Assembly: GCA_017643385.1 (NCBI GenBank)
Contig: JAEPNN010000004.1
Location: 236,753 to 300,752 of the forward strand
Source: Dinoroseobacter sp.
GTDB taxonomy: Bacteria > Pseudomonadota > Alphaproteobacteria > Rhodobacterales > Rhodobacteraceae
Direction of reading: 5' to 3'
DNA length: 64,000 nucleotides
Both the position numbers and the translations under genes were made by a program. This document shows, piece after piece, positions 25,971 through 34,287 of this stretch; positions within the stretch are counted from its first letter, which is position 1, and each line of letters starts with the position of its first letter. The notes under the pieces were generated by a model. That model had not been told where the DNA came from. It worked only from the letters and a program-made list of their open reading frames with translations, and did not search any database.

Positions 25971-27149
25971 ATGTCTCGTAACAACTACCTGTTCACTTCG
26001 GAATCCGTATCCGAAGGACATCCTGACAAAGTCTGCGATCGTATCTCTGACGCAGTTCTGGACGCCTTCTTGGCCGAAGATCCGCTGGCGCGCGTGGCTG
26101 CCGAAACCTTTGCAACAACCGATCGCGTGGTTATTGGCGGTGAGGTTGGCCTGACGGATCAGGATAAGCTGGCCGAATACATGGGCAAGATCGAAGATAT
26201 CGCCCGGGCCTGCATCAAGGATATTGGCTATGAACAGGATAAGTTCCATTGGAACACCTGCGAGATCACCAATCTGCTGCACGAACAATCCGCTCATATC
26301 GCGCAAGGCGTAACGGGCGAACAAGGTGATGAAGGCGCGGGTGATCAGGGGATCATGTTCGGCTATGCGGTCAACGAGACCCCTGACCTGATGCCTGCCC
26401 CGATCCAATATTCTCATGCTATTCTTCGCCGTCTGGCAGAGGTGCGCAAGAATGGCAGCGAACCCACTCTAGGTCCGGATGCCAAATCTCAGCTTTCTGT
26501 GCGCTATAAGGATGGAAAGCCCGTTGGCGTGACATCCATCGTATTGTCGACACAGCACCTGGACGAAACAATGTCATCTGATGATGTTCGCGCCGTTGTG
26601 GAACCCTACATCCGCGAAACTCTGCCCGACGGCTGGATCAGTGCAGACACGGAGTGGCATGTGAACCCGACGGGCAAGTTCGTTATCGGGGGCCCTGACG
26701 GGGATGCCGGCCTGACGGGGCGCAAGATCATTGTCGATACGTATGGCGGTGCGGCCCCTCATGGCGGGGGAGCATTTTCAGGCAAGGACCCGACCAAGGT
26801 GGACCGTTCTGCAGCCTATGCCGCGCGCTATCTGGCAAAGAACGTTGTGGCCGCTGGGCTTGCCGATCGCTGCACCATCCAGTTGTCCTATGCGATCGGT
26901 GTCGCGAAGCCACTATCGATCTACGCCGATACCCACGGCTCTGGCCAGGTGCATGAAAGTCGGATTGAGTCGGCTGTTGCGGAATGCATGGATCTCACCC
27001 CACGTGGCATTCGCACACATCTGGGCCTGAACAAACCGATTTTCCAGCGCACGGCTGCCTACGGGCATTTTGGGCGCGCGCCTGAGGCCGACGGTGGGTT
27101 CTCTTGGGAAAAAACAGACCTGGTTGAGGCGCTCAAGGCGGCTGTCTGA
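25971..27149 (+). CDS. metK: S-adenosylmethionine synthetase
   Basis: MetK makes SAM from methionine and ATP. The protein opens with [21 protein letters not shown], the ATP/metal-binding signature. [12 protein letters not shown] supplies the second signature, and [19 protein letters not shown] the phosphate-binding loop. Length 392 is normal. The binding site GGAGC lies within the riboswitch pseudoknot 7 bp upstream of ATG, so product feedback by SAM (or SAH) is the likely control. A perfect rho-independent terminator follows. Confidence 0.98.
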   Translation: MSRNNYLFTSESVSEGHPDKVCDRISDAVLDAFLAEDPLARVAAETFATTDRVVIGGEVGLTDQDKLAEYMGKIEDIARACIKDIGYEQDKFHWNTCEITNLLHEQSAHIAQGVTGEQGDEGAGDQGIMFGYAVNETPDLMPAPIQYSHAILRRLAEVRKNGSEPTLGPDAKSQLSVRYKDGKPVGVTSIVLSTQHLDETMSSDDVRAVVEPYIRETLPDGWISADTEWHVNPTGKFVIGGPDGDAGLTGRKIIVDTYGGAAPHGGGAFSGKDPTKVDRSAAYAARYLAKNVVAAGLADRCTIQLSYAIGVAKPLSIYADTHGSGQVHESRIESAVAECMDLTPRGIRTHLGLNKPIFQRTAAYGHFGRAPEADGGFSWEKTDLVEALKAAV

Positions 27150-27172
27150 CCAAACCAAGATCTTATGAAAAA

Positions 27173-27198
27173 GGGCGCTCGCAAGGCGCCCTTTTTTT
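27173..27198 (+). terminator. Rho-independent terminator of metK
   Basis: GGGCGC and GCGCCC form a GC-only stem around a 7-base loop, followed at once by seven T. It lies 24 bp after the metK stop and faces the convergent TRAP permease gene. Confidence 0.92.
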
Positions 27199-27217
27199 GT
27201 TCGCATGATCTGCTTCG

Positions 27218-28666
27218 TCAGTTCCCGTAGGCCACCGCCGGAAGCCACGTCGCAAGGGCTGGGAAGTAGAACACGATCCCCAATCCTAGGAGCTGGAGCA
27301 GAACGAAAGGAATGATCCCCTGGTAGATATGCCCAAGCGTGACGCCCGGAGGGCAGACACCTTTCAGATAGAAAAGCGCGAAGCCCACAGGAGGCGTGAG
27401 GAAGCTCGTCTGGAGCGTCACAGCGACCAGGATCGCAAACCAAACCACCGAAGGATTACGCACCGCATCAAAGCCGGGAACGGCCAGATCAAGCGCCAGA
27501 ATGATCGGCAACATCAGCGGCATGATGATGATCGTGATCTCGATCCAGTCGAGCAGAAAACCCAACAGGAACACGATGAATAAGATGAACATCACGGTTG
27601 AATACGGGCTTTCGAATGCATTCCCGACAAGATGCTGAACGATCGCATCCCCTCCATAGCGGCGCAAAACGAAAGCAAAGAAGTTCGCCGCCAAGAAAAT
27701 GCCTACGATGTAGCCTGATGTATTCAAAGTTGATCGGCTGACCTCTTTGAGGACTTTGAAGCTCAGTTTACCGTTTACCACCGCAAGACATGTTGCGCCC
27801 AGCGCTCCAAGACCCGAAGCCTCTGTCGGGGTCGCGAAACCTGCAAAGATAGACCCCAGCACGATGAGGATCAGGAAAAGCGGCGGAACGACGGCTAGCA
27901 GCACATCCAGCACAACGTCCCATCCGACTTCGTCCGTTTTCTCAGGCGCCGGCATCGCAGACGGGTTCAGAACCCCATAAACAACGATGAACACGATATA
28001 GAGGCCACCCAGGATCAACCCCGGGAACAGCGCGCCCATGAACAAGTCACCCAGCGAAATCGCCAGCTGGTCAGACATGATCACCAGCATAATCGATGGC
28101 GGGATCAGTATGCCCAACGTTCCCGCAGAAGCGATTGTTCCTGTTGCAATGGGTTTCGAATAATTCTGGTTCATCATCTGCGGCAGTGCCATCAGGCCCA
28201 AAAGCGTTACGGATGCTCCGATCACGCCGGTGGAAGCGGCAAGAATAATGCCGATCAACATCACAGTAAGCGACAGACCGCCCTTGAGCCCGCCAAAGAG
28301 CTTCTGCATCGAATGCATCATGCGCTGTGCAACGCCTGATTGATCCAACATCAGACCCATGAAGATAAACATAGGTAGAGCGACCAGAACGGGGTTCTTC
28401 ACGATGTTGCCGAAAAGGCGCCCGGACAAAGCACCAAGGCGCTGATAGCTGAGGCGTATGCGATCGAAGTCAATGATATCCCGGAAATTGGACCGGTAAG
28501 GATCAAGGAATATCTCGGCAAACAGAACAAATATCAGGCTCACACCTACCAGTGCATAAGCCACGGGGATGCCCCGGAAGAGCATGAAAATAAATGTCAG
28601 GAACATCGCCAAGACAGCGAGATCGTTGAGCGTCAGAAATTGACCGATGAATTCCAAGAGGAACAT
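27218..28666 (-). CDS. TRAP transporter large permease subunit (DctM type)
   Basis: The 482-residue protein has about twelve hydrophobic segments and DctM signatures such as GIPVAYALVGVSLIF and the helical-hairpin stretch ILIPPSIMLVIMSDQLAISLGDLFMGALFPG. It forms the sodium-driven translocation channel of a tripartite transporter with the small permease and binding protein encoded just upstream. The gap to the small-subunit gene is 4 bp. The set is expressed away from the hydantoinase operon, so the transporter very probably imports that pathway's substrate; the substrate is unknown. Confidence 0.92.
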   Translation of the reverse strand: MFLLEFIGQFLTLNDLAVLAMFLTFIFMLFRGIPVAYALVGVSLIFVLFAEIFLDPYRSNFRDIIDFDRIRLSYQRLGALSGRLFGNIVKNPVLVALPMFIFMGLMLDQSGVAQRMMHSMQKLFGGLKGGLSLTVMLIGIILAASTGVIGASVTLLGLMALPQMMNQNYSKPIATGTIASAGTLGILIPPSIMLVIMSDQLAISLGDLFMGALFPGLILGGLYIVFIVVYGVLNPSAMPAPEKTDEVGWDVVLDVLLAVVPPLFLILIVLGSIFAGFATPTEASGLGALGATCLAVVNGKLSFKVLKEVSRSTLNTSGYIVGIFLAANFFAFVLRRYGGDAIVQHLVGNAFESPYSTVMFILFIVFLLGFLLDWIEITIIIMPLMLPIILALDLAVPGFDAVRNPSVVWFAILVAVTLQTSFLTPPVGFALFYLKGVCPPGVTLGHIYQGIIPFVLLQLLGLGIVFYFPALATWLPAVAYGN

Positions 28667-28670
28667 TTAA

Positions 28671-29474
28671 TTAGTCCTCCGCCTTATCGCCACGGTCCAT
28701 AAGCCAGGCGATACCAATGACGAGGATCGTCACAATTGTAGTAATAACAATTGTGTATTTGATTTCCTGAGCGCCGAATTCGATCTCACCAAAAATCCAA
28801 TGGCGCCCAATTTCGCGGTTGGTGATATCTGACGGCGTTGTCAGCCGCAAAAACCACCAGATCGCGTAGAAAACTGCCAAGTTGATCAGAAACATCGTCG
28901 AAGGAAAGGCAAACAGCAGCTTTTTCCAAAGAACTGGGTTCGTCAAACGCGTCAGGAAACGTGTGTATGCGCCCCAGCACGCAAAACCGATCAAGATGAA
29001 CGCCATGTTCATGAAGACCTTCAGGATCCAAAGGTTATGCAGGCCGTTGGGGCTGTCAGAGCCCTCGTCTGCGATAACGGAACTGACAGCATAATGAATT
29101 GTCAGGTCCCAACACAGAATAATGAAGGGAAGCATCAGCCAAGCGACGCCAAAGATTTCGATCCGGGTCTGCTTTTCTTTGCTGAAATTATCGAAAAAGA
29201 TGTCAACGCGCACATGGCTGTTGGTTGTCGCTGCATATCCGATACCGACAAGCACTGCGCCGCCATAGAGCCACCATTGGAAATCATCCAGCCATGCTTG
29301 GTTCATACCGGATCCCCGGAGGAACACCTGCGCAACAATTGCGAGCATCAATATCGGGAAAGTCCAGGCTGCAATGTTGGACAGAAAGACCACACTACGG
29401 TCGATCTTGTTGTGTTCTGCGCGTCCGACTTCGCCGGGGTCCGACAGTTTCACGAGCTCTTCAACGGCTTCCAT
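28671..29474 (-). CDS. TRAP transporter small permease subunit (DctQ type)
   Basis: The protein has four main hydrophobic segments (around FLSNIAAWTFPILMLAIVAQVFL, WWLYGGAVLVGIGYAA, WLMLPFIILCW and further C-terminal ones) and an unusually long C-terminal part. At 267 residues it is bigger than the usual 160-200, as in the subgroup that pairs with large keto- or hydroxy-acid type binding proteins. ATG 29474 was chosen because GGAAA stands 5 bp in front; a GTG 17 codons upstream (29525) has no binding site. It lies between the binding-protein gene, with a hairpin in the gap, and the large permease gene. Confidence 0.85.
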   Translation of the reverse strand: MEAVEELVKLSDPGEVGRAEHNKIDRSVVFLSNIAAWTFPILMLAIVAQVFLRGSGMNQAWLDDFQWWLYGGAVLVGIGYAATTNSHVRVDIFFDNFSKEKQTRIEIFGVAWLMLPFIILCWDLTIHYAVSSVIADEGSDSPNGLHNLWILKVFMNMAFILIGFACWGAYTRFLTRLTNPVLWKKLLFAFPSTMFLINLAVFYAIWWFLRLTTPSDITNREIGRHWIFGEIEFGAQEIKYTIVITTIVTILVIGIAWLMDRGDKAED

Positions 29475-29534
29475 GAGGTTTCCAGTATCAAGGGGATTTC
29501 TTTGCGCCAGTTCCGTAACAATCACAAAACGCGA

Positions 29535-29562
29535 GGGTCGGGGCGGCTACCCGCCCCGACCC
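29535..29562 (-). terminator. Strong hairpin between TRAP binding-protein and permease genes
   Basis: GGGTCGGGGCGG and CCGCCCCGACCC pair perfectly (12 bp) around a 4-base loop, 20 bp after the binding-protein stop. Only a short TTTT follows on the minus strand, so partial termination or 3'-end protection is likely. Such hairpins usually keep binding protein in excess over permease. Confidence 0.75.
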
Positions 29563-29581
29563 GGTCTCCTATCTCACGCGA

Positions 29582-30628
29582 TTAGTTGCGCGGACGTGGC
29601 AGGTAGATCGTGTTACCCCAGGTCTTGTAGCCCGCACGATACTCGGCCAGATCAGCCCAAACTTCTGCGAAGAACTCGTCTTCTGCAGCCAGCTCTGTCG
29701 CAACTTCGGCCCAAGTGGTTTCGAAGGTGTCCAGCATTTCCTGTGGCCAGGTTTTCAGAGTTACGCCGTTATTTTCGACGTTGTCGACCATGGCCGAAAA
29801 GTTGGTGGCTTCACCTTCTGCGTAGTTCGTGGTCACGTTGGCCAAGCAAGCGACTTCGATCTGTGTCTGAGTACGCTCGTCCAGATCGTTCCACACGTCC
29901 TTGTTGATCAGGAGTTCAAACAAGGTGGCAGGCTGGTGCCAGCCAGGGAAGTAGTTGTACTTTGCGATCTGGTGGAAGCCCAGGTTGGCGTCAATACGCG
30001 GCATAGAAAATTCTGTCGCGTCAATCGCACCACGCTCAAGCGCAGGGAAAATGTCGCCAGCCGCGAGAAGCGAGGTTGAAACACCGAGACGCTGCATCAC
30101 CTCAGCCCCTAGGCCGAAGAAGCGCATGTTCAGACCTTCGAGGTCTGCCATGGAGTTAATCTCGTTCTTGAACCAACCGGATGTTTCAGGGGCGATAACA
30201 CCGCAGATATTGACGTGAACGTTGTAGCCGTTCTCATCATACATGCGCTGCATCAGCTCAAGGCCATCATCATAAAGCATCCAGCCGAGGAATTCGCCCG
30301 CTTCTGGTCCAAAAGGAACAGCAGCAAAAAGCGACGCCGCAGTGATCTTACCCTGCCAATAGCCTGACGTCGCAAACGAAGCGTCAACCGAACCGTTGGA
30401 CACTGCGTCAAGCGCCTCGAGGGTTGGGACGAGTTCGCCCGGATCGAAGTGTTCAAACTCGACGCCTTCGGAAATGCCATTGATCTTGCTGACGAAGTCG
30501 ACCGCCGCCGTACCGAGGATTGGCAGGTTCTTCCCGAAAGAAGAGGTCATCTCGATCACGTCCTGTGCATTTGCGCCGGACGCAGTTACCAGCATCGTGC
30601 TGGCGAGAGCCAGAGTTTTGAGTTTCAT
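29582..30628 (-). CDS. TRAP transporter substrate-binding protein (DctP family, TakP-like)
   Basis: A signal peptide spans residues 1-22 (cleavage after GANA or ANAQ), so the mature protein is periplasmic. MRFFGLGAEVMQRLGVS carries the conserved Arg that grips the substrate carboxylate. ERGAIDATEFSMPRIDANLGFHQIAKYNYFPGWHQP recalls the subgroup that includes the 2-oxo-acid-binding TakP. The start at 30628 has GGGAGGA in front; 13 extra codons upstream were dropped. The length from this start is 348. It is the first gene of its operon, divergent from the hydantoinase operon. Ligand: some organic carboxylate, not identified. Confidence 0.88.
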   Translation of the reverse strand: MKLKTLALASTMLVTASGANAQDVIEMTSSFGKNLPILGTAAVDFVSKINGISEGVEFEHFDPGELVPTLEALDAVSNGSVDASFATSGYWQGKITAASLFAAVPFGPEAGEFLGWMLYDDGLELMQRMYDENGYNVHVNICGVIAPETSGWFKNEINSMADLEGLNMRFFGLGAEVMQRLGVSTSLLAAGDIFPALERGAIDATEFSMPRIDANLGFHQIAKYNYFPGWHQPATLFELLINKDVWNDLDERTQTQIEVACLANVTTNYAEGEATNFSAMVDNVENNGVTLKTWPQEMLDTFETTWAEVATELAAEDEFFAEVWADLAEYRAGYKTWGNTIYLPRPRN

Positions 30629-30657
30629 AAGGTGTCCTCCCAGACAGTAATGCCCCC

Positions 30658-30682
30658 AAGTGGTCAATTCTTCTTACCACTT
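30658..30682. promoter_or_regulatory. Inverted repeat in the divergent transporter/hydantoinase region
   Basis: AAGTGGT and ACCACTT form a perfect 7-bp inverted repeat with an 11-base spacer, 30 bp ahead of the binding-protein start. On the minus strand TTGACC overlaps its inner edge and could be a -35 box. It fits an operator for a dimeric repressor, but no regulator gene lies in the cluster. Confidence 0.4.
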
Positions 30683-30884
30683 CCGAGGGTTCATAGCTCC
30701 TTCTTGCGAAGATTGCACCCCGTTTTCCGCCGTTAGCGCAAACGAAAGCACATATCCCCCCACCAGCCCCAGCTTGAACGCCGGGTGCCGTATCTGACAG
30801 GTAGCCGTGACAACTGATCTGTCCATATCGAAACTTGCATCTTCGCCAGTGCGCTTTCACAGTCTCAACGGTAAGGAGCTGCCC

Positions 30885-32318
30885 ATGCACGATCTGATCA
30901 TATCCGGCGGGACCATTGTTACGGCAGACGCTTGCATAAGCTCTGACATCGCAATCGACCGTGGGAAAATCACCAAGGTCGAACCCGGGCTAAGGGGTGC
31001 GCACCAAGTTTTGGATGCAACGGATCGCCTTGTTCTACCCGGCGGCGTCGATCCGCACTGCCACATTGAACAGATGTCCGGCATGGGACTTATGAATGCG
31101 GATACCTTCGAGACGGCAACCGCTTCTGCTGCAATCGGGGGAACAACGAGCCTTATCTCATTTGCAGCGCAGCCACCGGGTGGGCGTCTGAGAGATGCGG
31201 TTGAAGACTATAAGATGCGGGCAGAACGCGGCGCTCGGATAGATCACGCCTTCCACGTCCTGATCGCCGATCCGAACGTGCCCAATTTCGAAAAAGACCT
31301 GACCGAGCTCGTCCAAGAGGGCCACAAGTCCCTGAAAATATTTACGACCTATAATATTGGCTTAGACGACAAAGCGATATTGCATATCCTTAAGTTGGCC
31401 AAAAGCACGGGGGCTCTTGTGTGCGTGCATGCGGAAAACGATGCACTCATTAAAGCAACGACTGCAGACCTTTTGGCTGCCGGGATGACGCAACCCGAAC
31501 ACCACGCATTATCGCATCCACGCGCTGCAGAAGTCGAAGCCGTCGCGCGGATGTGTCTGTTTGCAAAGCACCTCGATCAACCCGTCATGCTGTTTCACAT
31601 CTCGACCGCAGAAGCAGTTGGGGTGGTTAAAGAAGCACGCGCCAATGGTGCACCGATCTGGGCAGAAACATGCCCTCACTATCTGTTCATGACGGCAGAT
31701 ATTTTGAGGCAAGACGGGTTGGATGGCGCAAAATTTATGTGCTCTCCACCGCAAAGGACGGAGTTGGATCAAGCCGCACTGTGGGACGGTCTGACGACTG
31801 GGCAGCTGGACCTGATCTCATCCGACCATGCCCCGTACCGCTTCGATGAAACAGGCAAACTGACAGCGGGTCTGAAGGCCCGTTTCGACCAGATCGCCAA
31901 TGGACTTCCGGGCCTCGAAACTCGCCTGCCTATCCTTTTTGATGCAGTGAGACATTCTGACCGCTTCACCTTACAACACTTTGTAGAATGGACAGCAACA
32001 GCCCCGGCTCGCCTCTACGGATTGCAAGGAAAAGGGCGAATCGAACCAGGATATGATGCCGATCTGGTTTTGTGGGATCAGGACCGGTCCGTTACCTATG
32101 GGGCGAACGATCTTCACGACAATGTGGGCTACAATCCTTGGGAAGGGCGCACCGTGACAGGATGGCCAGAAACTGTTCTGCAAAGAGGGAAGGTTATTGT
32201 CCAGAACGGCGAGTTACGTGCAGAGCCAGGGCAAGGCAAATGGTTGAAACGCACTCTCGAAACGCACCCCACCGGACATCCTGCGCCGGAACGGGCCGCC
32301 ATTGTGTCCTCGTCATGA
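30885..32318 (+). CDS. Hydantoinase / dihydropyrimidinase-type cyclic amidohydrolase
   Basis: The enzyme should open a cyclic amide or imide ring by metal-assisted hydrolysis. All metal ligands of the family are present: His58 and His60 (GVDPHCH), Lys151 for carbamylation (SLKIFTTYN), His182 (VHAEND), His238 (LFHIS) and Asp314 (SSDHAPY). Tyr156, five after the lysine, corresponds to the substrate-binding Tyr of hydantoinases and dihydropyrimidinases. ATG 30885 has AAGGAG 6 bp in front and yields 477 residues; 26 earlier codons were dropped. The stop overlaps the VOC gene by 4 bp. Allantoinase or an unusual substrate remain possible. Confidence 0.88.
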   Translation: MHDLIISGGTIVTADACISSDIAIDRGKITKVEPGLRGAHQVLDATDRLVLPGGVDPHCHIEQMSGMGLMNADTFETATASAAIGGTTSLISFAAQPPGGRLRDAVEDYKMRAERGARIDHAFHVLIADPNVPNFEKDLTELVQEGHKSLKIFTTYNIGLDDKAILHILKLAKSTGALVCVHAENDALIKATTADLLAAGMTQPEHHALSHPRAAEVEAVARMCLFAKHLDQPVMLFHISTAEAVGVVKEARANGAPIWAETCPHYLFMTADILRQDGLDGAKFMCSPPQRTELDQAALWDGLTTGQLDLISSDHAPYRFDETGKLTAGLKARFDQIANGLPGLETRLPILFDAVRHSDRFTLQHFVEWTATAPARLYGLQGKGRIEPGYDADLVLWDQDRSVTYGANDLHDNVGYNPWEGRTVTGWPETVLQRGKVIVQNGELRAEPGQGKWLKRTLETHPTGHPAPERAAIVSSS

Positions 32319-32710
32319 CGCCACACCGCCCAGCTTCAACGCCTGTTCTGGCGATCACGTTTCTTTATTACCGAGACCTGCGCGCGGCGATGACGTTCTA
32401 CAAAGATATAATGGGTTTTGAACTCGTCATCGATCAGGGATGGAGCAAAATCTACAAAATCGCCGAGGGCGCGCATGTCGGTCTGGTGGATGAAACGCGC
32501 GGGATGAACAAATGGGCGCCAACCAAACCTGTACAGTTGTGCGTCCGGGTCGAAGATGTAGATGGATGGTACGACTATGCGCGGGCAAGAAAGCTCAAAA
32601 ACTTGTCCGAACTTTTCGAGAACAAAGCCCTGGGCATTCGTGCGTTTGTCTTTGAAGATCCGGAAGGGTACCAAATCGAAATACAAACGACGACACGAGA
32701 AGGCGCATGA
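32315..32710 (+). CDS. VOC (glyoxalase/dioxygenase) superfamily protein
   Basis: The 131-residue protein is a vicinal-oxygen-chelate fold: FLYYRDLRAAMTFYKDIMGFELVID is the first beta-alpha-beta module, and ALGIRAFVFEDPEGYQIEIQ closes the second, with Glu in the usual last metal position. Other metal ligands are not clear (VRVEDVDGWYDYA stands where many members have His), so catalysis is uncertain. The start lies in ATGA overlap with the amidohydrolase stop, and the stop overlaps the racemase start by 4 bp, so it is firmly part of this operon. Possible roles are epimerase, lyase or binding protein. Confidence 0.82.
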   Translation: MTPHRPASTPVLAITFLYYRDLRAAMTFYKDIMGFELVIDQGWSKIYKIAEGAHVGLVDETRGMNKWAPTKPVQLCVRVEDVDGWYDYARARKLKNLSELFENKALGIRAFVFEDPEGYQIEIQTTTREGA

Positions 32711-33372
32711 CCGGTACGCTCTACGTGATGAACCCCAATTCCTCTGTTTCGGTGACCGCAGGAATTGACGACGCGATGGCGCCCCTTCGTAAGTTTGGTG
32801 TCCCAATCTCCTGCACAACCCTGGCCGAAGGTCCCCCAGGCATCGAAAACCAAAAGCAAGCCGACTTGGTGGTGCCGCCTTTATTGGCGCAGGCATTAAC
32901 CTTGGAAAGCAAAGCTTCCGGGTATGTGATCGCGTGTTTTGGGGATCCGGGGTTGCACGCCATGCGCGACCAGACAGATTTGCCCGTTCTTGGCATCCAG
33001 GAAGCTGCAGTCATGACCGCACTGACCATGGGACAGCGGTTTGGTGTCATTGCGATCCTTCCCGGCTCTATCCCCCGGCATCTGCGGGCGTTTGGCGCAA
33101 TGGGTGTCCTAGGGCGCTGCGCCGGAGATCGCGCCCTTGGTCTGGGGGTTGCAGAATTGGCGAACCCAGATGCGACAGTGACGCGAATGATTGAGGTGGG
33201 AACCAGACTGCGCGACGAAGACGGGGCGGACGTGCTGATCATGGGATGCGCGGGGATGGCACAATATCGCAACGTACTTCAGGACCGTTTACAGATGCCG
33301 ATTATCGAGCCATGCCAAGCAGCGGCAGCCATGGCGCTGGGGCGCATAGCTCTGAATTGGGAAGGATTTTAA
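32707..33372 (+). CDS. Asp/Glu/hydantoin racemase family protein
   Basis: This 221-residue protein belongs to the two-cysteine racemase superfamily. Cys77 in SGYVIACFGDPGLHA and Cys181 in VLIMGCAGMAQY are placed as the catalytic pair of hydantoin racemases, one on each domain. MNPNSS near the N-terminus is the typical first loop. It would interconvert enantiomers of a 5-substituted hydantoin or similar ring before or after hydrolysis. Its coupling to an amidohydrolase supports hydantoin racemase over aspartate racemase or maleate isomerase. The gene overlaps the VOC gene by 4 bp and abuts the next gene. Confidence 0.85.
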   Translation: MTGTLYVMNPNSSVSVTAGIDDAMAPLRKFGVPISCTTLAEGPPGIENQKQADLVVPPLLAQALTLESKASGYVIACFGDPGLHAMRDQTDLPVLGIQEAAVMTALTMGQRFGVIAILPGSIPRHLRAFGAMGVLGRCAGDRALGLGVAELANPDATVTRMIEVGTRLRDEDGADVLIMGCAGMAQYRNVLQDRLQMPIIEPCQAAAAMALGRIALNWEGF

Positions 33373-34287
33373 ATGCTAGATGAAACTGCAAAAGGCGTAT
33401 TCACAATTGCCGCCACACCCTTTCTTCCTGATGGAGCGTTAGACATTGAGAGCGTGGATCGCATGGTGGACTTTTACGCCGAGCGGGGCGCCACTGGACT
33501 GACAATCCTTGGAATGATGGGGGAGGCTGGGAAACTGACCTCCACAGAATCCATTGAGATCATTAAGCGCGTTAAAGCCAGAACGATGTTACCTATCGTT
33601 GTTGGGGTATCTTCCCCTGGTTTTGCTGCAATGGGCGCGCTGGCAAATGAGGCCATGGCCGCAGGCGCGGCAGGCGTGATGGTGGCGCCAACTGGTGGTC
33701 TTCGTAGCGATGACCAGATTACTGGCTACTATCACAACGTAGCGAATACGCTTGGTGATATCCCATTTGTCCTTCAGGATTTCCCTCTGGTCACAGGCGT
33801 AACAATACCCAGCAAGGTCATTCTAAAAGTCGTCGAAGACTGCCCAACTTGCGTGATGCTCAAACATGAAGATTGGCCGGGCCTCGAAAAGATCAGCGCA
33901 TTACGCACAGCTTCAGATGCTGGTGCCCGTCGTATTTCAATCCTGTGTGGGAATGGTGGTCTGTTCCTGCCTGAGGAAATGGGCCGTGGTGCGGATGGGG
34001 CAATGACAGGGTTTGCCTTCCCTGAAATGATGGCAGGTGTTGTCGAGAAAATGTCCGCGGGCGATGCGGCAGGTGCTCAGGACCTCTTTTCTGCGTATCT
34101 GCCCATGGTGCGCTATGAAAACCAGCCTGGATTGGGCTTGGCAATCCGCAAATACGTACTGGCCAAGCGCGGAGCGATCGCGCATGCCACGCTCAGAAGT
34201 CCGGGGCCCAAACTTTCAACCTTGGCGATTGCCGAAATAGAGAACCTTTTAGATCGGCAAACCAGAGCCTTGGAGCGACTGGCCTAA
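33373..34287 (+). CDS. DHDPS/N-acetylneuraminate-lyase superfamily aldolase, atypical active site
   Basis: The 304-residue protein has the class I aldolase TIM barrel of the DapA family, with Schiff-base Lys164 in CVMLKHEDWPG. Two family landmarks differ. The usual GTTGE motif is GMMGEAGKL (residues 47-55), and the catalytic Tyr of the LYNVPSRTG block is replaced by Gln in VLQDFPLVTG (about 133-142). It is therefore unlikely to make dihydrodipicolinate; a lyase or hydratase on a 2-oxo acid is more plausible. It follows the racemase stop directly and ends in a 3-bp overlap with the convergent sugar-transferase gene. Confidence 0.85.
   Translation: MLDETAKGVFTIAATPFLPDGALDIESVDRMVDFYAERGATGLTILGMMGEAGKLTSTESIEIIKRVKARTMLPIVVGVSSPGFAAMGALANEAMAAGAAGVMVAPTGGLRSDDQITGYYHNVANTLGDIPFVLQDFPLVTGVTIPSKVILKVVEDCPTCVMLKHEDWPGLEKISALRTASDAGARRISILCGNGGLFLPEEMGRGADGAMTGFAFPEMMAGVVEKMSAGDAAGAQDLFSAYLPMVRYENQPGLGLAIRKYVLAKRGAIAHATLRSPGPKLSTLAIAEIENLLDRQTRALERLA

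Noticed and set aside
32072..32314. Upstream extension of the VOC gene into the amidohydrolase gene
   Set aside because: The extra 81 codons overlap the well-supported amidohydrolase frame; the ATGA overlap at 32315 gives a proper VOC start.
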